Position numbers and translations under genes: made by a program. This document shows positions 1 through 8,555 of a stretch of 64,000 nucleotides of DNA, piece by piece; position 1 is the first letter of the stretch, and the number at the start of each line of letters is the position of its first letter. The stretch is from JBEEFP01 sp041166085 (GTDB lineage: Bacteria; Actinomycetota; Acidimicrobiia; Acidimicrobiales; JAFATL01), in NCBI GenBank assembly GCA_041166085.1, contig JBEEFP010000081.1:1-64000 (forward strand), in the 5' to 3' direction. A model generated the notes under the pieces. The model was not told where the DNA came from and made no database searches. It saw only the letters and a program-made list of their open reading frames with translations.

Positions 1-24
1 CAAAGCGCCCACCGACGCGGTGGC

Positions 25-888
25 CTATTCCCACGCGACGGCGAGGTCGACGGCGCGCGTGCGGATTCCGCTGGCGTTGAGGTGATCGCACATGACGTCG
101 AACGCCGGCGTCGGTCCTTGCCAGCGCAGCTCGTCGACCGAGTCGAAGAGGCTGTTGTCGATGCGGAGCGTGGCCAGGTCCACGAACAGGTTGGCGTTGG
201 CCCGCTGCTCTTCGAGGGTGGCCGCAAGTGTCGCCGCTCCCCGCACGGCGACATCCCAGTCCCTCGGCGGAATAGCGACGACATGTCGGTAGCGCTGGAG
301 AACGATGGCGGCCGTCTTCTTGCCGAAGCCCGGGATCCCGGGGAAGCCGTCCGCGGCATCTCCGACGAGGGCCAACCAGTCCGGGATGGAAGCGGGCGGG
401 ACACCGAACTTCTCCTCGACACCCGCTTCGTCGATCACCTTGTTGTTGCGCCGATCGACCTGCACGACGCGGTTGCCGCGCACGCACTGGCCCAGGTCCT
501 TGTCCGGCGTCCAGATGGCGACCTGGTCCACCTCGGGGTTCTCGGCCGCGAGAGCCGCGGCCGAGGCCAGACCGTCGTCGGCTTCGAGGTCGACCATGGG
601 CCACACCGCGATACCGAGCGCGGCCAGCGCCTCCTCCAGCAGTGGGAACTGCGCGAGGAGCGGCTCGGGCATCCCCTCCGAGCTCTTGTACCCCGGCCAC
701 AGGGCGTTGCGGAACGACTCGATGACGTGGTCGGTCGCCACTCCGACGTGCGTCGCGCCGTCGGCCAGCATGCCGACCACGGTGCCGATCACGCCGCGCG
801 TGGCGGCGGTGCGCGACTCGGGCGCGTCCTTCGCGCCGTAGTAGTGGCGGAACAGCTCATACGTGCCGTCGATGAGGTGGACCCTCAT
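25..888 (-). CDS. Stand-alone 5'-3' exonuclease (Pol I N-terminal domain type)
   Basis: The 287-residue product matches the 5' nuclease domain normally fused to DNA polymerase I, but no polymerase follows. Visible marks are the N-terminal metal Asp (D7 in LIDGTYE), the FRNALWPGYKSSE clamp segment near 60-70, the acidic EADD cluster near 102-105, the TPDKDL motif near 127-132, and the helix-hairpin-helix GFPGIPGFGKKTA near 181-193. The likely role is cutting of flap or RNA-primer 5' ends in the cytoplasm. The ATG at 888 overlaps the stop of the DUF1028 gene (ATGA, 885-888), so it is probably translationally coupled as the last gene of a five-gene minus-strand operon. An in-frame reading continues upstream to 1200 but runs against the DUF1028 gene and was not used. 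Confidence 0.9.
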   Translation of the reverse strand: MRVHLIDGTYELFRHYYGAKDAPESRTAATRGVIGTVVGMLADGATHVGVATDHVIESFRNALWPGYKSSEGMPEPLLAQFPLLEEALAALGIAVWPMVDLEADDGLASAAALAAENPEVDQVAIWTPDKDLGQCVRGNRVVQVDRRNNKVIDEAGVEEKFGVPPASIPDWLALVGDAADGFPGIPGFGKKTAAIVLQRYRHVVAIPPRDWDVAVRGAATLAATLEEQRANANLFVDLATLRIDNSLFDSVDELRWQGPTPAFDVMCDHLNASGIRTRAVDLAVAWE

Positions 889-1688
889 GGCGCGAGCAGG
901 CGGACGACGTCGTCGCTGACCAGGCCCGCGGCCGGCAGGCGGAGCAGCAGCGCGGCCCAGCCGTCGTGTTCGGCCCAGACCGGGGCCAGCAGCGCCCGCG
1001 CCTCGTCGACGTTGCCTTCGCCCGCGAGCGCCAGCGCACGCCAGAACCGCAGCTCGTTGTTGCACGCCTCGCCGTCGCGATACGCGCGGTGCAGGGCGAC
1101 GAGTCGGGCCAGCTCGTCGAGCGGCTCGGCGTGGTCGTCGACCCGCACGTCGTAGGCCCGCTCCCATGGCTGGCCGTCTGGCGACGCGATCAACAGACAC
1201 GCGGACTGTCGTCCCCGAATGTCGCCGCCCGCAGCCTCGGCCGCGTACAGGGACGCGAGCAGGCGGTCGGACAGCTCGCCGCCGGTGCTCGAGAAGGCCT
1301 CGGCCATCGCCTCGGGCACACCCGTGCCGCGCATCATGTTGGCCTGGGCCGAGAAGCCGTCGCCCGTCGCGTGGCCGGCCTCGGCGATGCAGCGGTCACC
1401 CGTGTGCACGGCGACCTCGCCCCTCGCGTCGACGTACGCGACCTGCCGCTGCTCCCGGTCGTCGTCCTCGGCTGTGAGTGTGGCCAACGCGACCGAGGCC
1501 GACCTGCCTGCGCGCATGGCGTCGAGACCCCGCGGGCCGTACGACGGCTCGGCGATGGACTGCGTGGCGACCGCTCCGACCCCGGGCTCGACCCACGAGC
1601 AGATGGACCCGACCGAGAAGAAGTGCGACTGGACGGCCACACCGACGTCGCCAGTCTCCGGATCGCGCGCAACGATCGAGTACGTCAT
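885..1688 (-). CDS. DUF1028 family protein (Ntn-hydrolase-like)
   Basis: The 267-residue product begins MTYSIVARDPETGDVGVAVQ, the typical N-terminus of DUF1028 proteins, whose fold resembles Ntn hydrolases and whose substrate is not established. The conserved region continues through the GAVATQSIA and YGPRGLDAMRAG segments. The C-terminal ~80 residues (after a PWERAYDVRVDDH stretch) look like a helical accessory domain. Both ends overlap their neighbours by 4 bases (885-888 and 1685-1688), so it is co-translated with the preceding amidohydrolase and the following exonuclease. The pairing with an amidohydrolase is consistent with a hydrolytic or catabolic role, but the reaction is unknown. Confidence 0.8.
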   Translation of the reverse strand: MTYSIVARDPETGDVGVAVQSHFFSVGSICSWVEPGVGAVATQSIAEPSYGPRGLDAMRAGRSASVALATLTAEDDDREQRQVAYVDARGEVAVHTGDRCIAEAGHATGDGFSAQANMMRGTGVPEAMAEAFSSTGGELSDRLLASLYAAEAAGGDIRGRQSACLLIASPDGQPWERAYDVRVDDHAEPLDELARLVALHRAYRDGEACNNELRFWRALALAGEGNVDEARALLAPVWAEHDGWAALLLRLPAAGLVSDDVVRLLAP

Positions 1689-2698
1689 GCTGGTCGCGTC
1701 TCTAGCACCTGCAGGTCAGCCAGATCCTCGAGCGGATCGTGTGACAACAGCGTGGTGCCGGCGTCGGCATCGGTCATCAGGCGGAGCGCGGCGTCCGGAC
1801 CGACGATGTCCGCCAGCCGCTGCAGCCCCGGGATCGGGTCCAGGCGATCGATCGGGTAGTCCGAACCGGTGATCACCGGCACACCCGCCTCGAGCAGCAG
1901 GTTCCAGTTGTAGGCGTGCTCCATGCGGGTCGCGCCGAGGCCGCGCCGGGCCGTGTCCTCGTCGGCGTGGGCGAAGCCCGGCTGGATGCACGCGACCACG
2001 CCCATCTCGGCCATGCGCGTCACCAGACGGGGATCGAGCACCTGGGCGTGCTCGATGCGGGGCGCGGCAGCGGCGCAGTCCGCGCCGTAGATGTTGTCGT
2101 AGGCGTCGAGCACCGCCTCGATGGCGCGGTCACCGATGGCGTGCGTCGCGATGCGCCACCCCCGCAGCGCGAAGGGCTCGGCCCGGCGGGCCAGCGTCAA
2201 CGCGTCGAGGAAGAGGAGCCCCCGGTCCTCCTCGTCGTTGAACTCGGCGTGCATGGCGCAGGTGCGCGGTCCGAGCCAGCCGTCGGCATAGAACTTCACA
2301 CCCTCGATCTCCAGCCGCTCGTCCCCCTCGCGGTGCATGCGCTTGGCGTCGGCCAGTCCGCTGGCGACGAGGATCCGCACCCGGACGGGCAGGTCGCCGC
2401 GGTCGCGCAGGACCCGCAGCGCATCGAGGTACGCCCAGTCCGTCATGCCCGCCTCGGTGATCTGCACGAGCCCGGCGTTGTTCGCCTCCTTCAGCCCTGC
2501 GTAGAGGCTGGCGGCCAGGTCCTCCTGGGGAGGCGGCGGGCCGACCACGTCCATCGGCGTCAGCTCGCGAGTGGCCAGGCTGCGGTGGTATATGCGGATC
2601 GACTCGGGGTCGCTGACGTCGTAGGGCGGGCGATCCCCTGCCGCGACGCGAAGCAGGTGGGTGTGGTGATCGACGAAGCCGGGACCCTCCCAGCTCAT
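1685..2698 (-). CDS. Short amidohydrolase-3-like metal-dependent hydrolase
   Basis: The 337-residue product is an amidohydrolase-superfamily protein that starts almost directly at the first metal motif (FVDHHTHL, residues 8-15). Full-length relatives (YtcJ/amidohydrolase 3 type) have a long N-terminal beta-sandwich segment first. Further marks are EGVKFYADG near 139 (metal-bridging Lys), ATHAIGDRA (metal His), RIEHAQVL (metal His) and ITGSDYP (catalytic Asp). All metal ligands appear to be present, so the TIM barrel is likely intact. It starts 3 bases after the stop of the epimerase gene and ends overlapping DUF1028. Substrate unknown. The missing N-terminal part could be natural or reflect loss. 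No good start exists further upstream because the epimerase gene occupies that DNA. Confidence 0.8.
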   Translation of the reverse strand: MSWEGPGFVDHHTHLLRVAAGDRPPYDVSDPESIRIYHRSLATRELTPMDVVGPPPPQEDLAASLYAGLKEANNAGLVQITEAGMTDWAYLDALRVLRDRGDLPVRVRILVASGLADAKRMHREGDERLEIEGVKFYADGWLGPRTCAMHAEFNDEEDRGLLFLDALTLARRAEPFALRGWRIATHAIGDRAIEAVLDAYDNIYGADCAAAAPRIEHAQVLDPRLVTRMAEMGVVACIQPGFAHADEDTARRGLGATRMEHAYNWNLLLEAGVPVITGSDYPIDRLDPIPGLQRLADIVGPDAALRLMTDADAGTTLLSHDPLEDLADLQVLETRPA

Positions 2699-2701
2699 CG
2701 A

Positions 2702-3169
2702 CTACTCCTCGACGAGCTCGATGAGGGTGCCCTGCGCCGTCTTCGGATGAAGGAAAGCGACGGTCGTGCCTCGGCTGCCCGTGCGCGGGTGCTCGTCGAC
2801 GACGCGCGCTCCCTCCGCCTTCACGTGTTGGAGCACCTCGTCGCAGTTGTCGACGCGGTACCCGACGTGGTGGATGCCCTCGCCGTTCTTCTCCATGTAT
2901 TTCGCGAGCGGGGACGTGTCGGTGTACGGCGTCAGCAGCTGGATGTAGGAGTCGGCCACCTTGATGAGCGCCTCGTCCACGCCGTCGCTCTCGATGCGCT
3001 CGCGGTGGGCGACCGTCGCGCCGAACATCTGCTCGTACCAGGCGACGGTGGCGTCGAGGTCGCGCACGGCGATGCCGACGTGGTCGATGTCGGTGAGCTT
3101 GCCGCTGCTGCCGTGCTCGTGATGATGGGTGCCCGCTGCCACATTGGTTCGCTCCGCAGGCTCGCTCAC
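2702..3169 (-). CDS. mce: Methylmalonyl-CoA epimerase (VOC family)
   Basis: The 155-residue product is a vicinal-oxygen-chelate protein of methylmalonyl-CoA epimerase type, which interconverts (2S)- and (2R)-methylmalonyl-CoA in propionate/odd-chain catabolism. The metal ligands can be placed: His in IDHVGIAV, Gln in SYIQLLTP, His in GIHHVGYRV and the C-terminal Glu in GTLIELVEE. A ~25-residue His-rich N-terminal extension (THHHEH) precedes the domain. The gene starts with GTG at 3169 overlapping the stop of the dehydrogenase (GTGA). The mutase itself is not in the window. Co-transcription with an acyl-CoA-type dehydrogenase and proximity to a thiolase fit acyl-CoA metabolism. Confidence 0.88.
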   Translation of the reverse strand: MSEPAERTNVAAGTHHHEHGSSGKLTDIDHVGIAVRDLDATVAWYEQMFGATVAHRERIESDGVDEALIKVADSYIQLLTPYTDTSPLAKYMEKNGEGIHHVGYRVDNCDEVLQHVKAEGARVVDEHPRTGSRGTTVAFLHPKTAQGTLIELVEE

Positions 3170-4332
3170 GTGATCCCCTTCACACTGTCGGGCAGGTCGT
3201 CGGTGATGCGGATGATCGGGATGCCGGTCTGGATGTTCTGGTGCATCTCCTCAAAGCATCGGCCCAGGTCTTCGAAGGGGTAGACCTCCTTGTGGATGGT
3301 CGGCTTGAACACCCGCCCGTACAGCTCGGTGGCGGCATGGCAACCCTCGATCGTCTCGTAGTGGGTGTGGTCGAGGGTGACCTGCTTCACCGACATGACC
3401 GTGGAGTTGTATTGCACGACCTGGCTGAGCTGCCATCCCGCGCTCGTGTTCACGCCCATGCGCGCCGCGACGGCTAGCCCGGCGGGGAAAACGGGGCCGC
3501 GCAGCATGTCGCACACGATGTGGGCGTCCCCGCCGTCGGTGAGACGGCCCACCTCTTTGCGGAATGCCTTCACGTCGTCGTTGGAGGCGAAGCGGTTGAA
3601 CTGCTTCTGGTCGATGCCGACGATGCCGAGCTTCTCGAGGGCGACGCGGCGGTCGGGGCTGCCGCTGCAGAAGTAGGCGTTGTGCCCTTCCGATTTGGCC
3701 AGCATCAGGAACAGCTCGGAGACGCCACCGCCGAAGCCGAGCACGTTGAGCACGGCCTGCTTCTCGCGCGGCACCTTGAGCCGGTAGATGCCGAGGGCCC
3801 GTCGCCACATGTGCCAGGCGGTCGGCGCCCGCAGCGGCAGGGCGGCGATCTCCCACAGGCTGAGGCCGCAGTCGAGGGGCGCCTTGATGAGCTGCCAGTC
3901 GCCGACGACCGCCTCCTCGCCGTACCAACCCACGGACTCGGGCTGGTCGTAGGCCCAGATGCGCAGCGGGAACCCGAACTGGTCGGGGTCGCCGTTGCAG
4001 TGGGTGATGACGATGTCGCCGGCCTTGAACTTGGTGACCTGCTCGCCGACGTCGATCACCTCACCCAGCGCGGAGTTGCCGGGATAGATGCGCCCGCCAC
4101 GCGCGTCGGCGATGTTGATGGTGTCGGCCAGGGCAGCGTGATCGACGTTGTGCTCGCCGGACACGGCCAGCATCCGCACGTGCACGTCCTGCGGGCCCAT
4201 CTCCCGCAGCTCGAGCTTGTCGAGTTCGATGACGTTGGCCACGTCCATCTTCTCGAGGTCGCCCCCGACCCGTTCCTTCTCTCTTGCGACGGCCTCCGCG
4301 GTGATGGCGTAGGCCCGAACTGTGCGCGACAT
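3166..4332 (-). CDS. Medium-chain dehydrogenase/reductase (zinc-type alcohol dehydrogenase-like / enoyl-CoA reductase-like)
   Basis: The 388-residue product has the GroES-like plus Rossmann layout of the MDR superfamily, with a nucleotide-binding turn VLGFGGGVSE near 215 and a YGEEAVVGDWQLIKAP segment reminiscent of crotonyl-CoA carboxylase/reductases and related CoA-linked MDR enzymes. It is shorter than true crotonyl-CoA carboxylase/reductases (about 440 residues), and a CO2-fixing role is not claimed. The ATG at 4332 (MSRTVRAYA) was chosen over a GTG 54 bases upstream because the domain starts there. It is the first gene of the minus-strand operon and diverges from the thiolase across an 86-base gap (4333-4418) that must hold both promoters. 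Exact substrate unknown. Confidence 0.75.
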   Translation of the reverse strand: MSRTVRAYAITAEAVAREKERVGGDLEKMDVANVIELDKLELREMGPQDVHVRMLAVSGEHNVDHAALADTINIADARGGRIYPGNSALGEVIDVGEQVTKFKAGDIVITHCNGDPDQFGFPLRIWAYDQPESVGWYGEEAVVGDWQLIKAPLDCGLSLWEIAALPLRAPTAWHMWRRALGIYRLKVPREKQAVLNVLGFGGGVSELFLMLAKSEGHNAYFCSGSPDRRVALEKLGIVGIDQKQFNRFASNDDVKAFRKEVGRLTDGGDAHIVCDMLRGPVFPAGLAVAARMGVNTSAGWQLSQVVQYNSTVMSVKQVTLDHTHYETIEGCHAATELYGRVFKPTIHKEVYPFEDLGRCFEEMHQNIQTGIPIIRITDDLPDSVKGIT

Positions 4333-4418
4333 GGGCGGGAGGGTACCCCGCGTCACCTGGCTGGTTTCCAGTCGGTCGCCGTACACTTGACGGACCAGTC
4401 GCCCCTTCGGAGGTCTCG

Positions 4419-5603
4419 ATGTCCGGTTCCGTCATCGTCGCAGGCGCTCGCACGCCGATCGGCAAGCTGTCCGGCGCCCTCGCCGGCTTCAGCGCCATGG
4501 ACCTCGGCGGCTTCGCCATCGCGGCCGCCCTCGACCGGGCCGGCATCACTCCCGAACAGGTGGAGTACGTCTTCATGGGCCAGGTGCTGCAGGCGGGCCA
4601 GGGCCAAATCACGGCTCGCCAGGCCGCCGTGAAGGCCGGCATTCCCATGACCGTCCCGGCCACGACCATCAACAAGGTCTGCCTCTCAGGCCTCAACACC
4701 ATCCACCTGGCCGACCTGGCCATCCAGGCGGGCGAGGCGGACATCGTGGTGGCGGGCGGCATGGAGTCGATGACCCGCGCTCCCCACCTGCTGCCCGAGG
4801 CCCGCGCCGGGTACCGGCTCGGCGACGGCAAGCTCGTCGACGCCATGATGTACGACGGCCTGTTCTGCGCCTTCGATGTGTGCGCCATGGGCGCGGGCAC
4901 CGAGAAGTACACGGCGGCAGCGGATGGCATCACCCGCGACCGGCAGGACGCGTTCGCGGCCACGTCCCACGAGCGGGCGAGCGCGGCGCAGAAGGAAGGC
5001 CGCTTCGCGGACGAGATCGTCAACGTGAGCGTGCCGCAGCGCAAGGGCGACCCGATCATCGTGGAGACCGACGAGGGCGTGCGCCCTGGCACCAGCGCCG
5101 AGTCGCTCGGTGGCCTGCGGCCTGCGTTCGCAGCGGACGGCACCATCACCGCCGGCAACGCCAGCCAGATCTCGGACGGCGGCGCCGCGGTCGTCGTGAT
5201 GTCCAAGGCCAAGGCCGACGAGCTCGGCGTCACGCCGTTGGGCGAGATCGTGAGCTACGGCCAGGTCGCCGGTCCGGACGCCTCGCTGCTCACCCAGCCG
5301 TCGCGGGCGATCAACAGCGCCCTCGAGCGGTCCGGCAAGAAGCTCGGCGACGTCTCGCTCTTCGAGCTCAACGAGGCCTTCGCAGCGGTGGGCCTGGCTT
5401 CGATGGCGGACCTCGGCATCACCGACGAAGTCACCAACGTCAACGGCGGCGCCATCTCCCTCGGCCATCCCATCGGGATGTCGGGCACCCGTCTGGCCAT
5501 CACCATCCTCAACGAGCTCAAGCGCCGCGGCGGCGGCCTCGGTGCGGTCGCCCTGTGCGGCGGCGGCGGCCAGGGCGACGCCATGCTGCTCCAGAGCCTC
5601 TAA
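4419..5603 (+). CDS. Acetyl-CoA C-acetyltransferase (thiolase)
   Basis: The 394-residue product is a complete biosynthetic/degradative thiolase catalysing reversible Claisen condensation of acyl-CoA. The acylated cysteine is C88 in NKVCLSG. The catalytic His is near 350 in GGAISLGHPIG, and the second Cys is near 380 in ALCGGGGQG. A GGAGG ribosome-binding site lies 6 bases before the ATG at 4419. It stands alone on the plus strand, divergent from the dehydrogenase-epimerase operon, and is followed by a long hairpin. Together with the epimerase it suggests short-chain acyl-CoA turnover. A second thiolase begins at the far right end of the window. Confidence 0.95.
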   Translation: MSGSVIVAGARTPIGKLSGALAGFSAMDLGGFAIAAALDRAGITPEQVEYVFMGQVLQAGQGQITARQAAVKAGIPMTVPATTINKVCLSGLNTIHLADLAIQAGEADIVVAGGMESMTRAPHLLPEARAGYRLGDGKLVDAMMYDGLFCAFDVCAMGAGTEKYTAAADGITRDRQDAFAATSHERASAAQKEGRFADEIVNVSVPQRKGDPIIVETDEGVRPGTSAESLGGLRPAFAADGTITAGNASQISDGGAAVVVMSKAKADELGVTPLGEIVSYGQVAGPDASLLTQPSRAINSALERSGKKLGDVSLFELNEAFAAVGLASMADLGITDEVTNVNGGAISLGHPIGMSGTRLAITILNELKRRGGGLGAVALCGGGGQGDAMLLQSL

Positions 5604-5610
5604 GTAGCAA

Positions 5611-5662
5611 GCGAACTCGCCCGGTTTGGACTGCTGAGACAGTCCAAACCGGGCGAGTTCGC
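5611..5662. terminator. Perfect 22-23 bp hairpin between convergent thiolase and recR
   Basis: The arm at 5611-5632 and its exact reverse complement at 5641-5662 leave an 8-base middle. One further pair can form, so the loop can shrink to 6. It sits 7 bases after the thiolase stop and 16 bases before the recR stop, so it can terminate both convergent genes. There is no T-run, which is usual for actinobacterial terminators. The length and perfection of the stem are notable. Confidence 0.75.
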
Positions 5663-5678
5663 GTTTCTGGGTCGACCC

Positions 5679-6278
5679 TCAGGCCTCCATCTCGCGGCGG
5701 CCTTCGAGGGCGCGCCCGAGCGTGAGCTCGTCGGCGTACTCGAGGTCGCCGCCGACGGGGAGGCCGGACGCGATGCGCGTCACCTTCACCCCGAGGGGCT
5801 TGAGCAGACGGGCCAGGTACATCGCCGTCGCTTCGCCCTCGATGTTGGGGTTGGTGCAGACGATGACCTCGGTGATCTCCTCCGCGTCGATACGGGTGAG
5901 CAGCTCCTTGACCCGCAACTGCTCGGGCCCGATGCCCTCGATGGGGCTGATGGCGCCCTGGAGCACGTGGTAGCGGCCGCGGTATTCGTGCGTCTTCTCG
6001 ACCGCGACGATGTCGCGCGGCTCCTCGACGACGCAGACGACCGTCGCGTCCCGGTCGCTGTCGGCGCACAGCTCGCACTCGTCACCTTCCGCGATGTTGA
6101 AGCAGCGGGTGCAGAACGTGATGCGGGCCTTGGCCTCGCTGATGGCGCGCGCCAGCCGCAGCGCGTCGTCCACCGGCAGCTTGAGCAAGTGGTAGGCGAT
6201 GCGTTGCGCCGATTTCGGTCCGACACCGGGCAGGCGGCCCAGCTCGTCGATCAGCTCCTGGACCGGCCCCGCGTACAA
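5679..6278 (-). CDS. recR: Recombination mediator protein RecR
   Basis: The 199-residue product has normal RecR length and all parts: the helix-hairpin-helix LGRLPGVGPKSAQRIAYHLL near 13-32, the four-Cys zinc finger (C56, C59, C68, C71), and a TOPRIM domain with VVEEPRDIVAVE and TNPNIEGEATA. It acts with RecF/RecO to load RecA at gaps. It follows the YbaB/EbfC gene with a 7-base gap, the classic dnaX-ybaB-recR order, so the three genes are probably one transcript. Confidence 0.97.
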   Translation of the reverse strand: MYAGPVQELIDELGRLPGVGPKSAQRIAYHLLKLPVDDALRLARAISEAKARITFCTRCFNIAEGDECELCADSDRDATVVCVVEEPRDIVAVEKTHEYRGRYHVLQGAISPIEGIGPEQLRVKELLTRIDAEEITEVIVCTNPNIEGEATAMYLARLLKPLGVKVTRIASGLPVGGDLEYADELTLGRALEGRREMEA

Positions 6279-6285
6279 GGTGGTG

Positions 6286-6636
6286 CTACTGCCCCCCGCC
6301 GAGCAGCCCGCCCAGCGCGCCGCCGAGGCCGCCCAGCCCGCCCAGGCTCTCCTGCTGCAGCTCGTTGACCCGCGCGACCGCGTCGTGGATGGCCGCCAGC
6401 ACGAGGTCCTGCAGCATCTCGACGTCGTTCGGGTCGACCGCGTCGGGATCGATCGTCACCGACTGGAACTCCATGCCGCCGGTGACGGCCACCTTCACGA
6501 CACCGCCGCCTGCCACTCCCTCGACCACCTGATCGGCGGCCTGCGCCTGGGCATCCATCAGCTGCTCCTGCATCGCCTGGGCCTGCTGCAGGAGCTGGCT
6601 CAGGTCGGGCATCCCGCCGCCGGTGTCGTCACTCAT
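6286..6636 (-). CDS. YbaB/EbfC family nucleoid-associated protein
   Basis: The 116-residue product has the YbaB/EbfC core: an alpha-helical LSQLLQQAQAMQEQLMDAQ start, a VKVAVTGGMEFQSVTIDPD beta segment, and a LVLAAIHDAVARVNEL helix. It ends in a Gly/Leu-rich tail (GGLGGLGGALGGLLGGG). Family members are small dimeric DNA-binding proteins. It lies between dnaX and recR, the conserved location. The start is the ATG at 6636, 19 bases after the dnaX stop. Confidence 0.93.
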   Translation of the reverse strand: MSDDTGGGMPDLSQLLQQAQAMQEQLMDAQAQAADQVVEGVAGGGVVKVAVTGGMEFQSVTIDPDAVDPNDVEMLQDLVLAAIHDAVARVNELQQESLGGLGGLGGALGGLLGGGQ

Positions 6637-6655
6637 GTGATTCGCCGTCTGACAG

Positions 6656-8350
6656 TCACGTGACCACCTCTTCTGCGCCGGGGAACGCCTGCTTGAGCCG
6701 GTCCTCGGGCGAGGTTAGCCCCGGCGGCGCGTCCGCCAGCTCGTTGGGATCGACGGATTCCTCGTCGTGGGAGGGCTCGGTGGGTGTGGCTGCGACCTGC
6801 CCTTCGTCGACAACGAGGGAGAGGGGCACCCGTCCGCCGAAGTGGGCGGCGAGCTGCGCCTCCACGTCGGCCCGGTGCTTCTCGGCCCGGCCCCGGTGGA
6901 CGTCGTTCGGAAGCGCGAAGGCGGCCGTGTCGGCCCCACCGTCGACCCACCGCCCCGCGGCGAAGATGGCACGGGTCTTGGCCTGCAGCTTGGGCATCAC
7001 CGCGTCGGCCCACGCGGCGGTGAGCTCGTCCCGGGACGGGATCCGTCCCACGACGGCCGGCGCGGACTCGGCCTGGCGCCGGGGCGCCGGCGGCGCACTC
7101 GGCGCCGGCGCGGGCCGGGCCTTCTTGACTCCGCCGAGCGCCTTGCGCGCGGTCTGCACGCCCTCGTCCTGCACCACCGCGGACGCCGGCACGGGCTCCG
7201 GGTCGGTCGGCCCGGGGGACGCCTCGGCGGGCGTGGTCCGCGGAGCGCCCCGTTCGAGCCGCTCGATCCGCTCGAGGAGCGCCGCCGGCGAGGGATCAGT
7301 GTCGGGCCGGGCGATACGCACGATGGCAACCTCGAGGGACACGCGAGGGTCGACGGCCTCACGCATGTCGGTGAGGGCGTCGCCGATGATGTCCATGGCG
7401 CGGGTGAGCCCGGCCGGACCCATGCGCCTGCCCTGCTCCTCGACCCGCACGGCCATGTCGTCCGGGAGATCGACCAGGCTCCGGGCCATCACCGCCAGGA
7501 ACGCGTTGCGCAGGTGGGCGAGCAGCTCCTCGGACAGCCGGCGGGGGTCGCGTCCGAGCCCGATGCCCTCGGCCACGGCGGCGAGCGCCCGGCCGACGTC
7601 CTGGTCGGCCAGGGCCTCGACGAGGTCGTCGCCGAAGGACGGCTCGTCCTCGTCCATCCCCGCCGCCGCGACCTGGTCGAGCACCGACAGCGCGTCGCGC
7701 GCTGAACCGCGTCCCCGACGGACGGCGAGGTCGATGGCTTCCACCGGGACACCGAGGCCGGCCGACTCGTTGACGTCCTTGAGCAGATCGACGAGCACGT
7801 CCGGTCCGATGAGCCGGAACTCGAAGTGCTGTGTGCGGCTGCGGATGGTGGGCAGCACCTTCTGCGGGTCGGTGGTCGCGAGCACGAACACGACGTGGGC
7901 GGGCGGCTCCTCGAGTGTCTTGAGCAGCGCGTTGGACGCGGGCGTCGACAGCATGTGCACCTCGTCGACGATGTACACCTTCCATCGCCCCGGGGTGCCG
8001 AGCGCCGCGCGGGACACCAGGTCGCGCATGGCGTCGACGCCGTTGTTCGACGCGGCGTCGAGCTCGTGCACGTCGAGGGACGTGCCCTGCTGCACCTGGA
8101 TGCACGAGTCGCACACACCGCACGGCTCGCCGTCCTGCAGATCCGTGCAGTTAAGGGCTTTGGCCAGGATGCGCGCCGTCGACGTCTTCCCCGTGCCGCG
8201 CGGGCCGCTGAAGAGGTAGGCGTGGGCGACGTGGGCCTCGCGCACGGCGTTGGTGAGGGCGCGGGTGACGTGCTCCTGGCCCCGCAGCTCGCCGAAGCGC
8301 TGGGGACGGAACCGTCGGTACAAGGCCTGGTAGGGCTGGTCCTCCGCCAC
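6656..8350 (-). CDS. dnaX: DNA polymerase III subunit gamma/tau
   Basis: The 564-residue clamp-loader ATPase starts MAEDQPYQALYRRFRPQ. Walker A is GPRGTGKTS near 49-57, the zinc Cys cluster includes C-G-V-C-D-S-C near 80, DEVHML is Walker B, and a SRTQHFEF sensor region follows. The Pro/Ala-rich linker near 365-430 precedes a tau-like C-terminal domain. The GTG at 8350 was chosen because the alternative TTG at 8380 would lie inside the 3' end of the SRP RNA. No A-rich slippage site is obvious, so a shorter gamma form by frameshift is not predicted. First gene of dnaX-ybaB-recR. Confidence 0.95.
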   Translation of the reverse strand: MAEDQPYQALYRRFRPQRFGELRGQEHVTRALTNAVREAHVAHAYLFSGPRGTGKTSTARILAKALNCTDLQDGEPCGVCDSCIQVQQGTSLDVHELDAASNNGVDAMRDLVSRAALGTPGRWKVYIVDEVHMLSTPASNALLKTLEEPPAHVVFVLATTDPQKVLPTIRSRTQHFEFRLIGPDVLVDLLKDVNESAGLGVPVEAIDLAVRRGRGSARDALSVLDQVAAAGMDEDEPSFGDDLVEALADQDVGRALAAVAEGIGLGRDPRRLSEELLAHLRNAFLAVMARSLVDLPDDMAVRVEEQGRRMGPAGLTRAMDIIGDALTDMREAVDPRVSLEVAIVRIARPDTDPSPAALLERIERLERGAPRTTPAEASPGPTDPEPVPASAVVQDEGVQTARKALGGVKKARPAPAPSAPPAPRRQAESAPAVVGRIPSRDELTAAWADAVMPKLQAKTRAIFAAGRWVDGGADTAAFALPNDVHRGRAEKHRADVEAQLAAHFGGRVPLSLVVDEGQVAATPTEPSHDEESVDPNELADAPPGLTSPEDRLKQAFPGAEEVVT

Positions 8351-8384
8351 GGATGGGACTCTACGGGGCGGCGGTGACAAGAAG

Positions 8385-8520
8385 AACCCGCCGGTCGGTG
8401 CGACGGCCAGGCGATCTACGGCACACGAGACGCTCCGCTGAGAGCTGCTGCCTTCCGACCCTGACTCGGTTCACGGGGTCTCGTTGCGTAGGACCCGGCC
8501 GCCGCACGAACCGGCGGGCC
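8385..8520 (-). ncRNA. ffs: Signal recognition particle RNA (bacterial small SRP RNA)
   Basis: On the minus strand the hallmark SRP domain IV core reads GTCAGGGTCGGAAGGCAGCA (8464-8445). The flanks pair: the 5' segment around 8500-8519 is complementary to the 3' segment around 8386-8408 (two runs of the GCCGGCGGG/CCCGCCGG type), and an inner ACGAGAC/GTCTCGT pair closes the hairpin. A T-rich stretch follows on the minus strand (8385-8377). The location directly upstream of dnaX, between a tRNA-Ser and dnaX, is the standard one in Actinobacteria. Ends are placed from the helix and may be off by a few bases. Confidence 0.87.
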
Positions 8521-8555
8521 GAAGGCTCAGGATACCCTGCTCAACGCTGCACCCT

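Noticed and set aside
82..1155. Long plus-strand reading frame opposite the exonuclease gene
   Set aside because: It is antisense to well-identified genes (exonuclease and DUF1028) and has no recognisable domain; such frames are normal in GC-rich DNA.
3166..4332. Crotonyl-CoA carboxylase/reductase
   Set aside because: The protein is about 50 residues shorter and the key CO2-binding residues cannot be placed, so only MDR membership is claimed.
6656..8350. Programmed frameshift in dnaX giving a short gamma subunit
   Set aside because: No A-rich slippery heptamer or following hairpin was apparent in the relevant region.
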